Part shown: positions 14,501 through 25,900 of the stretch, piece after piece
Layout of the letters: every line of letters starts with the position of its first letter
Position numbering within the stretch: the stretch's first letter is position 1
DNA from: Caenorhabditis remanei
Taxonomy: Eukaryota > Nematoda > Chromadorea > Rhabditida > Rhabditidae
Reading direction: 5' to 3'
NCBI RefSeq assembly: GCF_010183535.1
Contig: NC_071333.1
Location: 4,214,587 to 4,278,586, forward strand
Length of the DNA stretch: 64,000 bases
Notes under the pieces: generated by a model
Database searches by the model: none
Told to the model about the DNA's origin: nothing
What the model saw: the letters and a program-made list of their open reading frames with translations, nothing else
Made by a program: the position numbers and the translations under genes

Positions 14501-17180
14501 TATGACTCGCCTATCCAGTCTATCCAGTCCCTCAACCCAATCCGAGCCTACCACTCCATTCATTTCTACCAGTTCAACTAGTCCAACTGAACGATCTACA
14601 GAAAATTCATTGACTAGTACTACTTGGCTCCTAAGTTCTTCTTCAACGTCACCTCTATTAATGTCCACGTCCACTTCTAAGTCAATCCAAAGTGTAGCTA
14701 CCAGCGAAGTAACAAATTCTGCGACAACAAGTCTATCATCCTCCATTTCTAGCTCCTCAGCCCCTAACTCCCCATCAACCCCACAGTCTACGTCCACTCC
14801 CACTCCCAGTACCCTTCCTTCCCTATCATCTAGTCCCCAAACCTCTCTGAGTACTACCGTCTCCCCAATTTCGACTACCACGTCTTTAGAATCATCTACT
14901 AAAACATCCATGTCTAGTTCCTCTGTCCCCAGTTTTACCCTTTTATCATCGTCCCCGAGCTCCACTTTAGAATCATCCACTCCTTTCGAAGTAACTTCTA
15001 CAACCAAAAGTACTGCCTTTATGACATCTTTAGAAACTTCTACTTTTAGTCCCCCAACCTCTTTAATTACTTCATCTGAACCAAAATCATTGTCTACTGG
15101 TTCTTCATCTTCTACATTCATCTCAACTTCAACAGTTACTCAGACCTCTCCCCAAAATTCTGAATTTTCTAGTTCTCTAACGGAATCTCCCATGAGCTCG
15201 ACCATTCCCCCGTTCACATCATCCGAAACATCGAGTTCCACAGTAGTCGAAAGTTCTACAGTACCCTTTTCAACCAATTCTTCACCTAGCTCGACGCAGA
15301 TTGTGGAGCTAACTACATCAGAAGTCACAAGTACTAAAGAAATGGTTAAGACCAGCATCTCAGAAAACATAGTGACAAGTAGTTCGGTAACATCCACTCG
15401 CAGTTCTGCAGTTTCTTCTTCGGAATCATTCACTTCCATCCCAACTTCAATGGGAACTGTAAGTACTGATTCTACAGTATCCCACCATTCGTCTTCTGCC
15501 AGCAGTACTGTAACTACTATTACTACATCTGACAGGTCTTTATCTTCTACAGTAACCCAGACATCTTCTAGCCCCACTAGCATCAACCAAAGCTCTCGAA
15601 ATACAGTCTCATCTACAAATACCATATTTTCTTTGTCTAATAAAACACCCACGTCCCCAACAATGACTACTACTAGTGCGAGCTCAGTTAATCCTACCTT
15701 TGAAACCAAAACTTCATTCAAAACCGCATTTCCCAGTACCGTATCCTCACCTCTTACCAGTATCGATACCCTATCCTCTTTGACTACAACCCAAATCCCT
15801 CCCAGTACTCTAACCACCATGTTAACATTATCAATATCAACATCGACGGAATCAACAGGTATGCAACACTTGCACTACTTGCTAAAGGCCAATTCAGATC
15901 ACTTCACAGCTCACTCCGCACAGCACGTTCGATCCGAAATTCAGTTTTCAAACTTATTTTTCAGACGGTGTTCCGAAATAATTTCAACTATCAATTCAAC
16001 ACTTCTCTTATTTCAACTTCATTTATTTATACTTATTCTCACAATAACTACGCACAAAGGATTCAGGACCACTCTTCTCCACACTTCTCCTCTTATAGAC
16101 TTGTAGCCCCTTTTTTGTCACTTAGTGTTCCCGTTCGTTAAATATGTTCCTATTATCTATTTGGGATGTTTGTTGGTTAGGTGAGCACAGAACTATATCG
16201 TTGAATTCTCGACATGATAGATACTAATATTTGCTTATTTTCAGCCTCATCAATTGCAACAACTTCAAAGTCTAGTGAGTTTTGAAACTAGTGTAAGAGA
16301 GTAAAAATTGAATATTTCCAGTTCCCAGTGTGACATGCTTGTTTATGGTCGATTTACAATCTGCAGGAATAGATCAAGCTGCCATCACTACCTATCGATC
16401 AGTAAGAGTATTTGAAATTCGTAAATATATAACCATTACTTTGCAGTACTTCAACTTTGCTCAACTAACCGCAGAAAAATTAAACGACGCTTCTGATTTC
16501 TCTGGGTATTTGGACACATTTGGTTATAACAAAGCCTTACCCGATCATGATTCATATGAAGTTCAAAATTATTCGCTTTTCAAGAATGTTGCATTCCCAA
16601 TTGATAATACAAATGATGATATCGATCTAGATTTGGCAGAGTGAGTGCAAAACACGAAAAGCTCATTATCTAATTTTTTCAGTGTAAATTCAAAGCTCAC
16701 TACAGCTGTTTGGTTGACAGCAACCAATAAGCAAACATGCCTAGTTTTCTACTCGGCTGCGTAAGTTTTCTTCAAAATTGACGTTGGTAGCACGGCTCCA
16801 ACCACTAAAAAATATTATGAATTGAAATAAACATTTTCAAAATTTTTAGTGATGAATTGACTGTTCTCTTACTTTTGATTTACGAACTAATGAGCAACTT
16901 ATCTGAAGCTAAAAAATAACTTCTTTTTATGTTAACATTTCAGACCAGTAGCAGAATATAATGGCACCACAATCCAGACAACGTACAATAGTTTCACTAC
17001 AGTCATTGGAGTGCGTATAGGAGGTTTGTTTCCGAAAATTTCAAATTTTGATTACAACCTATAAATTTAGGAGCTACATCCATCCCAGGTTTAGCGGACT
17101 CCATCGATGCCTCCTCAATGACCGATGGTGATGCACAAGCGATTGTAACAAAACTTCTGGAAAGCCTCCCTCCAACATGA
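5519..17180 (+). CDS. Giant mucin-like Ser/Thr/Pro-rich protein with folded end domains
   Basis: Thirteen exons: 5519-5630, 5687-5802, 5848-5931, 5984-6069, 6116-6193, 6240-6436, 6484-15858, 16245-16274, 16322-16401, 16447-16640, 16683-16760, 16944-17023 and 17071-17180. All phases agree and give about 3,539 residues. Residues 2-5 are basic and are followed by about 24 hydrophobic residues, so this is a signal anchor (type II) or signal peptide. A folded region of about 190 residues follows. It has alternating strands such as VINVGLC, FKLISYSDSA, SDLVFFTPC and KKYVIVSLA, which resembles a von Willebrand A fold. One 9.4-kb exon then encodes about 3,100 residues of Ser/Thr/Pro repeats, a substrate for dense O-glycosylation. 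The C-terminal 190 residues form a second folded region (VTCLFMVDLQ, DTFGYNKAL, CLVFYSAAP). The ATG lies two bases after TTATTCCAG, so it is either trans-spliced or preceded by a 5' UTR exon. A role in the gut or cuticle glycocalyx is inferred. Confidence 0.85.
6690..7210 (+). repeat. 18-bp tandem repeat encoding TVT-(T/M)-P-(S/T)
   Basis: About 28 head-to-tail copies of an 18-bp unit (ACAGTGACCACGCCAAGT and variants) encode the hexamers TVTTPS and TVTMPS. Degenerate TVTVSS copies lie towards the 3' end. Every second residue or so is a possible O-glycosylation site. The array stays in frame throughout. Confidence 0.9.
8195..9325 (+). repeat. Four copies of a 282-bp (94-aa) tandem repeat
   Basis: Landmarks recur at exactly 282-bp spacing, for example the segment encoding SSVSTNSVETSTGTSPISTS at about 8265, 8547, 8829 and 9111. 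Copies differ by only a few bases: LTSGPSTSG versus LTPVPSTSG in copy 2, and a more divergent end in copy 4. The near-identity indicates recent duplication or homogenisation. Confidence 0.92.
9880..10845 (+). repeat. About 15 copies of a 66-bp (22-aa) tandem repeat
   Basis: The consensus protein unit is GSSTTGQSTAST followed by SAYTGSTTSQ. About 15 units occur in a row, with recurring variants (GES/GKS, TMTP in place of TTSQ, and a shorter PATSTGSTMTP form). The interspersed order of variants suggests duplication of blocks larger than one unit. This array is the likeliest to differ in length between strains. Confidence 0.9.
12235..12590 (+). repeat. 87-bp (29-aa) tandem repeat, about four copies
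   Basis: The block encoding SSLGTTTT(V/I)APTSGT followed by GTTEPTSASSSPT recurs at 87-bp spacing (about 12300, 12387, 12474 and 12561). Copies are nearly identical at the DNA level. The last copy runs into non-repetitive Ser/Thr sequence. Confidence 0.88.
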
Positions 17181-17554
17181 TTCTAGTTGTCATCTACTTT
17201 CTTCAATATCTAAAGTACTCCAAACACCCAACGGTTTTTCTTTATTTATGTTTTTCTCGGTTCTCCATTTCATTTCACTCCCCCACCCTAATTTTTTTCC
17301 TATTAAAGTAGGCGGAGTCTGGATCCTGTTTCCTTCACAAATCTCAACCATTTCCCTTCATTCTTCTGATCTTTTTCGTCTCATCTAGCCGCAATTTTTT
17401 TCCAACCATTTGATTTTTTTGTATTGAAAATTTGTTGTTGTCAACAACAATCAAGAGCTTTAACTCTATCCGTTTCATATTTTTTTTAAACTTTTTTTCC
17501 GAATACTTGCTATGTGCCTTGCTCACCAATTTTCCTGAAGTTGAATTGAATTGC

Positions 17555-17560
17555 AATAAA
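17555..17560 (+). terminator. Polyadenylation signal of the mucin gene
   Basis: AATAAA occurs 375 bp after the stop codon, with a second copy about 40 bp downstream (CGAATAAAG). The sequence between stop and signal is T/C-rich, as is usual for a 3' UTR. Confidence 0.5.
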
Positions 17561-17599
17561 ACAAATTCTTTGTCAAAAGAAGATAAGAACTACCCGAAT

Positions 17600-19905
17600 A
17601 AAGTTCGCATTTATGTTTTTTGAAAAGTAGTACTTTCGAAGCTTGAAAAATGCAATATTTTTCATTTTCACTAATTCTGAAATCAAAGTTTCCGCGTCTT
17701 TTTCACGTCTTTCTTCCACTATATTCTTTTACCTTTCTCCCTTTTGTCCCGTTACTCGCTGGTTTTCATAAAAGGAAAAAAAGTGATTTCACTTGGAAGT
17801 GACCGACGAGAAGTGAATAGTCCTAGAGTGATAAGAAGTGACGTCACACATAATGAAAGGAAACTAGGTGATGATAGGGATGAACTTGATAACGATAGTG
17901 GAATGGAGTAAATTGGAACGTTTGAAAGGGGAATCGTACAATTGGATGTTTGAATTTTGGAGTTTCAAAAATCACAAAAAGTATTTCTAGATTTTTGAGC
18001 TTCCGGTTTTCAAAATTTTAAAGCAAAAGTGCTTAAATCACCATACATATTCTGTTTTATGAAATTTTGAACTATTTTGACTTGAAATTTTTGGTTCAAA
18101 ACGGGCCAGTCTACGCGGCATTTGACGGCGGTTGAATGGAGATTGATACCAGAAAAATGTACATATTTATCTGTTTGACTATTTTATTTACCCGTTTGAC
18201 ATAATTTAAGTAGTATGACCAAATACTCAATTTTTTTGTTCAAACTGTTTTCGGTTTGTTTCACTTTTTCATCATTAATGGGTACAATTGTATCCAAACA
18301 ATCAAATAATATATAACTCAAACGAATAAAATTTTCTTCTGACTTTTTGTAATCGCGACATTTGTGTATCAAGTCGAAAAATTTCATGTTTGACAATTCA
18401 ATAATATGGATCTATGGAAATTTATAGTTCATGAGTTTTTATATTGTATCTTCGCTGCTTATAAATGTTTTTTTTTAATTTCCTGATTCGAATTCGTGAT
18501 TTTCATAAACCTATCCGAATTTTCAATCATCGGGTTTTTTTTCAACTCTTCCCAGTGAGTTTTAGAAATTAACACCTTTTCAATTCTCAAAAAACGTTGA
18601 GTCAAGACTTTCGAAATTCCTCTCCCCCTTCTTCCTCAAAAAATTCCAATCACCTTCTTCCTTTCCTCATTTTCACCGTCTCCTTGATATTCGGTAGTCG
18701 GAAAAAGGGAAACAGCGAAAAAGGCCAAGAAGAATAAAAAGCAGAAAAAGATAGGAAAAGATAGGGAAAGACACAGGGGTGGGGTAGTGATAAACAGGAA
18801 GGTTGCAAGCTTGTTATTAGTCGCAATGCGTGTATACTTCCCCCCATCTGACAGTCCTTCCTCCTTCCTTCCAATACATATCCCACCACCACCACAGGCA
18901 ACAGTCCAAATGCTTCTTCTCCCTTCTTCATCATTTTCCAATGTCTCTTCGTCTTCTTCCCGATGCAGCAGCCTTCTCCCCTTCTTTCACCCCCCACTTC
19001 TATCCTGCCCCCTCTCTTCCCAACACAACGCCGTCATCAAGATTAAGCCATGTAGGCGCCGCCCACTTTTGGATTCTTCTCCCATTTTTCTTTCTCACCC
19101 CCTTTTTCGCCTATTGATCTACTGTTTTCGGTGCTTCACTCATTTTTTGACTCATTTATAAGATTTTGAGAATCTAGAAACTCTCGAAATTTTCGAAATT
19201 TTTGTATTTCATCTAGTGTCAATTTTGTTATAACAGAGTCCTAAAATTTGAGGTTCTTCATTTATTACAACTATTAAAAAAACATATTTAGGCTTGGGAC
19301 TCCTGTTTTTGCACGTTTTCATCTTCCTATTGTCAATTTTATATCCAACTCTTTTCTTGAAAATTCATTTTGATAATTGCTTTTTATTAGATTATGAACT
19401 TCTTTTTCAAATTAGCTTATTTCTTAACTGTACCATAATACATTGTCATAGATTACAGTGACCAGATATTATCAGTTGTTTTGATCAGATGTGGTACTAG
19501 TTAGCTAAAATATTTTTACTAGTTGAAATTTGTTTGAATAACGTGTTCAAATTTGTAAAGATTAGTTTGGATATCTGAAATTCTCAAATTTTGAAAACTG
19601 AATCTTTGCGTTTTTTGGTTTTTTTTTATATCGTTGTTTTGAACAGATATTATCAAACAGATTTAAGATTTTTTAGTAGTTTTCAGTTATTTTTTACAAA
19701 ATCATATTTTTTAGACATTTTTCTAGACATTAAAAAAAGAAACAATATGAACACATGTTGCTAATATCCCACCTCAAGTACTTCTCCCCCCTTCCCTCCC
19801 TCTCAAGTTTCCTGTCCACTGTTCACTATTTCCGTTCGTCCACCTGTCATAATCCAAAATCCAAAAAAAAAACCCTCTCAAAACAAAACCGAATCATTTT
19901 TGCAG
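17600..19905. other. Intergenic region upstream of the hedgehog-related gene
   Basis: This is AT-rich sequence with a strongly pyrimidine-rich block at about 18600-19120 (CTTCC/CTCC runs). That block creates short open frames on both strands but has no splice or codon support. I see no gene. The last 150 bp before 19906 probably hold the promoter or outron of the next gene. Confidence 0.5.
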
Positions 19906-19906
19906 A

Positions 19907-22900
19907 ATGCGCCATCGAGCGTTCTCTTTCCTAGTCCTTCTCTTTTCAATTCTACAATTCCACCTGATCGACGCCTCCTACTGTGGTGCAAATGGCGTGC
20001 CGTACAGTTTAGAAATCCTGTCCGATGGTTTGTTTGTACATTATCCTTCTGTTAAAATTTATGGGTGTCCTTTTGTAGGTTCGCCGGTGCTTGGTTGCGC
20101 ACAGCCGACTTGTATGGCTGAACCATCTGAAGATTACGAGGATAGCACGTTCATAGCAAACGCTGCCGGACAGGAAGATGGATTTTTCCGAGAAGGTGAC
20201 AGGCAGAGAAAGAGTTATACACAAAGTTATAAACCAAAGGCAGTAAGTTTTCAAAAAAAGTCTAATTTCGTAGTTTCTGCCCTGTCAAAATCCATTTCGA
20301 AAACTCAAAACCGGCTTTTTCTTCATTCCGTAGAGAAATTCACTTCCAAAATATTGAAAAAATTGCGAAATATTTCGCGACGGTACCGCGATCGATGGCT
20401 ATCTTCATAATTAACGACAAAAATATTTTTATTAGCATTAGATTGACGATAGCTGTTTTTGAAACACTTTAAACGTTGTTTGTTAGAACGTAGATCATAT
20501 TGTTTTGAGGAAAAGGAATAGAATACCGGGAAACTGAAGGATAAGTTGAAAAAATCAGGGAGAAGATCAAAAATCCGTTCTCTGCAGAAAATGCCAATGT
20601 TTTGCTAATTTTATGGAAAATAAGAGGTAATTTGGAATCGTGGATTAGGCATTTGAAACATTGTCGTGCAGTTTTTGATCTTTTTATTTAGCTTTTTGAG
20701 ACTGAACCATATTTTGGAACATTTGGAACAGAACATTTCGTTTCTGAATGTTTCAGCAATTTTATGCTGGCAAAAAAGGTCAAAAACTTTTTCCCACGAT
20801 TTTCCTATCCGTATCTCTCATCCATATCCCTCATAAGTTGCCAGTTGATCAAGATAGTCTCGCTTTTGTTGGGCTAACTAACAACTTCCCTCATTGTCTT
20901 TCCTCCCCCCTTTTGTCTTTTCTCTATCTCTATCGTCCGCGCGTGTTTCCCTCCTCCGGGCGGCCGCCAAAAGTAAAAAGGGAACATGGCTAAGACACTG
21001 GTTGAATCCAGAGAGAAGTGAAAACACTTGTAATAAAAACACGACAACCAACTGTCTCATTAGCTTCAATCGCCCTCCCTCCGGCGGGGGGGACCTATTC
21101 TTCTAACCGAAGTTTTCCCACGAAACTGTTTCTGGGTTGAAGAGGGTCGGGAACGGTTTTTGTGATAAGTTGAGAAGAAGATAGGATAGGAATGGATGAT
21201 CAAGTGAAAACTGTATTTTCTAACGGAAAATTAGATCTCGGATAGGGAGAAATGGGAGAAAACAAAAAGGAAATTAGAGAGGTCAGGGAAAGTAGAATCT
21301 GGTCAAATTTCACGAGATTTTTCTGTTTTTCTCCAATTTTTTCAAAATTTTTAATACAAAACTACAGTATCCTTGATTATACAAGAACACTTGATCTTCT
21401 GTTCTTTCTGTCAACTGGTTACTAAACACTTTATGCTAGTTAGCTTGGTTTTTTCATACTTTTGAGAAGCGCCTAATCCCCAAAACCATTTTTTCTAACT
21501 GACTATCCAAAACCGATTATCCTTCTATTCAAACGACCAAACATCTTGGAACAAGCAGAAGGGGAGCAATCTAGCCTTCTGGGAGACGGGTGACACAGGA
21601 AAGGTCATTTGGTACATCGGAAAAGGAAATTGATGCAGAGATCTTATCTTGATTGGCATGTCATTGGGTAGAATTTAAAAAATTGAATAGTTACCGTAGG
21701 TTTACCAGTCAGAAAGATAGTTTTGTTATTGTTAGCATATCATAGCCGTAATACTCTATCTTTTTATTTTCCTGGTTTCATTCGATTATTTGGTCAGTGC
21801 AAGATGTTGACTTGTCCTGGTTTTTTATAAGATTGCATTTTCTTCCATATGCCAACCAAAGAATACTATTTCGCCCGCACTCTTTTTTTTGGATAATAAT
21901 TTCATCTCCATCGTAATCCTTTTTTAAAAGTTGCCATTCTTCCTCAATCCTGCAATCATCTTTTTACAATCCCGGTCGTCACGCAATTCAATTCAATCTT
22001 CATTTTAATACATTTCAACATTCCATCATCTAATACTTCCCCCCCTCTTCCCACTTTTTGCTACAAACAGGCATATACTATTAGTAAATTGGATTTGATG
22101 ATGGATGAAAAGTTGGAAAGTGACGGCAAAGCAATTTGTAAAAATTTCAACTAGCTAACTAGTTGAGGTAGGAAATGAAAAATATTGAAAGACGTTGTGA
22201 AATGAAATTGACTAATTGTTAGCTTCCGTTTGTCATCCCGACGGCGTCACCTTGTCAACCTCCCCCACGACGTCATCTCATAGCAAATAAATGTCACGCT
22301 TCAATATTACGACTTCTTTTTCTATTTTTCGGAAAAGAGGGGGAGGGAAGAGGTGACCAAAACCAAACACTGAAGGCAGTCCTATCGAACACGTATTGTA
22401 TTGTTGGCAAGCCGTATGGAGGGAGGTAGATATAGATATCTAAGTCTATTCTTGTTTTTACGTAATCCTATCCCCACACTATGAGTCATTCAATTGTATG
22501 AAATTGGAAACTGATCTTTCTGGTTACTGTGGGGAATCCCCAAATAGTGGAGAGAGGGTAAGGGGGGTCTAAGAGACATGACAAATGTAGCGAAGGTGTT
22601 GTGACTAATTACTCTAGTAAAGAACAGACAGCAGGAGGTAACAAAAAAGGAAAGTATGACGGAGAGGTATTACTCTCTATTTTGTCTGAAGGGCTGGTCA
22701 AGTATCGGGGAAAACGATAATAAGAAGAAACAGTAACAAAAATAAAGAAATATAACCAAAAAAAAGGTTGAAGTGTTTTTTGGTTCAAATTTTGTCAGTG
22801 TGCTTTAATCAGTGAACGAAAAAAGCAATTCCATCAATTAAAGACAATCTGTCAATTGACCTGCTACTATCACAACTGATCCATGAAATAAATTACGACC

Positions 22901-25900
22901 ACATTAATGAAATCGAATTATTTCCTTATTTTCTCCTATCTGTTCTTTTTTCTCCTTCCATTGAAAATGAGAACAGTCCAAGAGAGAAGAAACACTATCC
23001 AGCGCAAAAACGCATTGAAAAGATAAGATCAATCGTGTATCACGTTTATTCGATTAGGTCATTTCCATTCAGTCATTTCCATGTTTCTCCCTTTTCATTT
23101 GTGAAAAAAAGGGGAAGAAGAAAAAGAGAATTTCGATTCGGATTGGGTTTTGTTGAAAGTGGCATACCGTTCCTGTTCATAATTAATTGGTTTTGAGTAG
23201 GAAAATCAAAAGACCAAACTGTGAATTAATAAATCATCAATCATTTTCAGGAATGCCCTGGCCAATTCTCGGACTTTGCGTGTACTAAGAAAAACCAATG
23301 GGTTGGAGGAATCGACTTCATTGATCATCCAAGACAACCGTAAGACTGATTAAGGGGACAATTGAAAGTGATATGTTCAGACAGATCAAAAACATTCCGA
23401 CAGATTCTGAGGGAGAGAAAAAAACAGTGACAAATGTGTCTGGGGTGATTGATTGACAGGAATAAGATTGGAGGTGTAAAAGTTTCCTCGAATTACTTAT
23501 TGAACGGAAAAGGGGGTCTTCACATGCAAAAACATATTTTATTTGTTTATGATAAATGTGATAACGGTGTAGTTCGAATAAGGTGCAAATATCGTAAATA
23601 GAATGAGTTGTATGATACAAAATTGTGTACACACACACACACACAAATACTTTTATAACCAATTTGAGGGTGTGTGGGAAATAAAAAATATGAGTGTTGG
23701 TGTTGTTTTTGAAAATCGTTTTGAAAATAAAGAATTATTTTTTGGGTAATTTTTAGTTTTTGCTGTTGTCCATTTTCTGAAATAGTTATTGTCCCGAAAT
23801 TGTAAGAAGCGAAGCAGTAAAACAATTCCTGCTCCTTTTTTAAGGCTAAACAAGCCAATTCTATCTAACTACGGAATTCTGTTAAAATGTTCATTTGAAG
23901 ATAATTCATTCAAAAAGTGACTTCAGATTTGATTTGAGGAAATTCCAAATTAGAACTTTTGAGTATGACTTTTCCAAAAACATAATTTTTATAAAATCCT
24001 ATTATGTTTTCTTGTAATACAAGCCAATGTACAACATTTCAGTAACTAGTTCACCACTTCCTAAATCACATCAACTCTGAAAAAAACCACTATCATATTT
24101 CACTTTTCCCATTCCATTTATTTTGCAGATTGATCCTTCAATGCTGCACATTTGAAGGACTCCGCTTCTCACAGGATGTCGGTGTCACCACCATCTCAGC
24201 AGGTAATTGCTAATTATTTCCGTGTTCTGACCCTTTCACCAGCGAACTAATGACAAACTACTAGAATGGCCTTGCCAACTAAAGCTTTTGATTTATTTTT
24301 AAATCTGGCTTGCAGTATAAATCATTGAGAGTTCCTTGACTTTTGAATATAATTTTTGTTTTGCAGGAGAAGCCGTGACTGGTGGAGAAGTCGTTCGTGA
24401 GGGTCGTCAAATTTCATTTGATGTTATCGCCAACGTGAGGAAACTAGTGGACCCAGATGATCCGAAACGGTAATTTTATCTTTTTTCATTTCCGCCGCCC
24501 GCTTTCTGCAGACATGAAGACAGAAAAAGATAAGAATTGAGGAGGGAGAGGAAAGAAAAGCTGATAAAAATTTTACGCTTCTTTAGACACAATTTTATTA
24601 GGCCTCGAGGAAAAAGTTTAGGGGAGAGGAGGAAGAGGAGAATTTTATAGTTTTCGACAGCTTTTTCTAGGCGCTGATTTTTGATATCCTATTTTGAAAG
24701 GGGGATTGGAGAACAAAAAATGCGAGAAGAGAACGGTTAGAGTTGGGATTATATCTAAAAACTGTTTACCAAACTTTAAAAATCAAATTTATTTGGTTCA
24801 GAAGTCATTCCTTTGACAGCTATTCACTCAATTTTTACATTTTTTATTTTTTTGAGCACTCAAAAAGCTTGTATTTTCTTAATTTCTAAGTTAGTCATCC
24901 CCCAGATCACCTCTATATCAAAAATTCCCATCTCCTTTCCTTTCGTAGTTCACACTTTTGCAAAACCAACTGTTTTTCTCTTTCTCAAGCATACCCACAT
25001 CAAATGTATATACGAGAACACATACCACTTGCCACATAAATCTCTAATCTACGCTAAGCTAGTGTAAGATACAATCTGAATCCCTTCGCTACGTCTTGAT
25101 TGAAATCTTCTGAACTTTTTCTTTCGCTTTTTCCGTCTTCAAATATTTTTTCAATTTGACGAGGGGATGAACCAAATGTATATAGAAAACTGAAAAATAA
25201 GAAAACAGACGGTATCTCATTAAGGAATGTTTTTGTTCATTCAATATTCCGGGTTTTACGGTTTCTATTCTATTATACGTTATCGTTATCACGATGTCAT
25301 CATAATTGATGAAATATTAGAATGAGGTGTGATCAACAGACAACGGAGGATGGTGTTGACATACAAGGGAGGATGATGGGAATCCGGATTTTTGACAGTG
25401 ATTGCGTATGAGTGTTGTTTTTGATATCAAGTCAAGCCGTCATAGAGAAATAAACTTGATCTTCCGAGTGATCAAATATTTTTTTTGAGAGGGAAATATG
25501 GAATTTGGGATTGAATAATTTTTTTAGAATTCCGGGTGTTTAGTGAATTGGAAGGGAAATGGTGAATGTAGCAAGAAATCATAAACCAACAGAAAATAAT
25601 GTTAAAAAGAGTTTGAAAATTTGAAATCGGGAGAGTGGAAGCAGTCATCAATAATTGTCATTTTGTCGTTTTCAGCATTCGGCCACATTAACCGTTGACA
25701 TGTTTCGCTGTGCTCAACACCTTACATTTTTAACTCAATTTTCAATTTTCAGAACCTATTATGAAGTTACCGTACGCCGTATGAACTGTCTCCCGGACCC
25801 ACCAGAGTTTGAAGTAGCATGTAAGCACCTAGATTCTTAAATTATTTTCTTTCTTTTCTGATTTCAGATGACGATGACGTGGAACCAGAGATCAGAAGAG

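Noticed and set aside
15859..16106. In-frame extension of the mucin exon to a stop at 16106
   Set aside because: A CAG|GTATGC donor at 15859 joins in phase to six further exons encoding a folded domain. The extension reads as random sequence.
18636..19161. Overlapping open frames on both strands in a pyrimidine-rich block
   Set aside because: Low-complexity CT-rich sequence with no splice sites or domain content.
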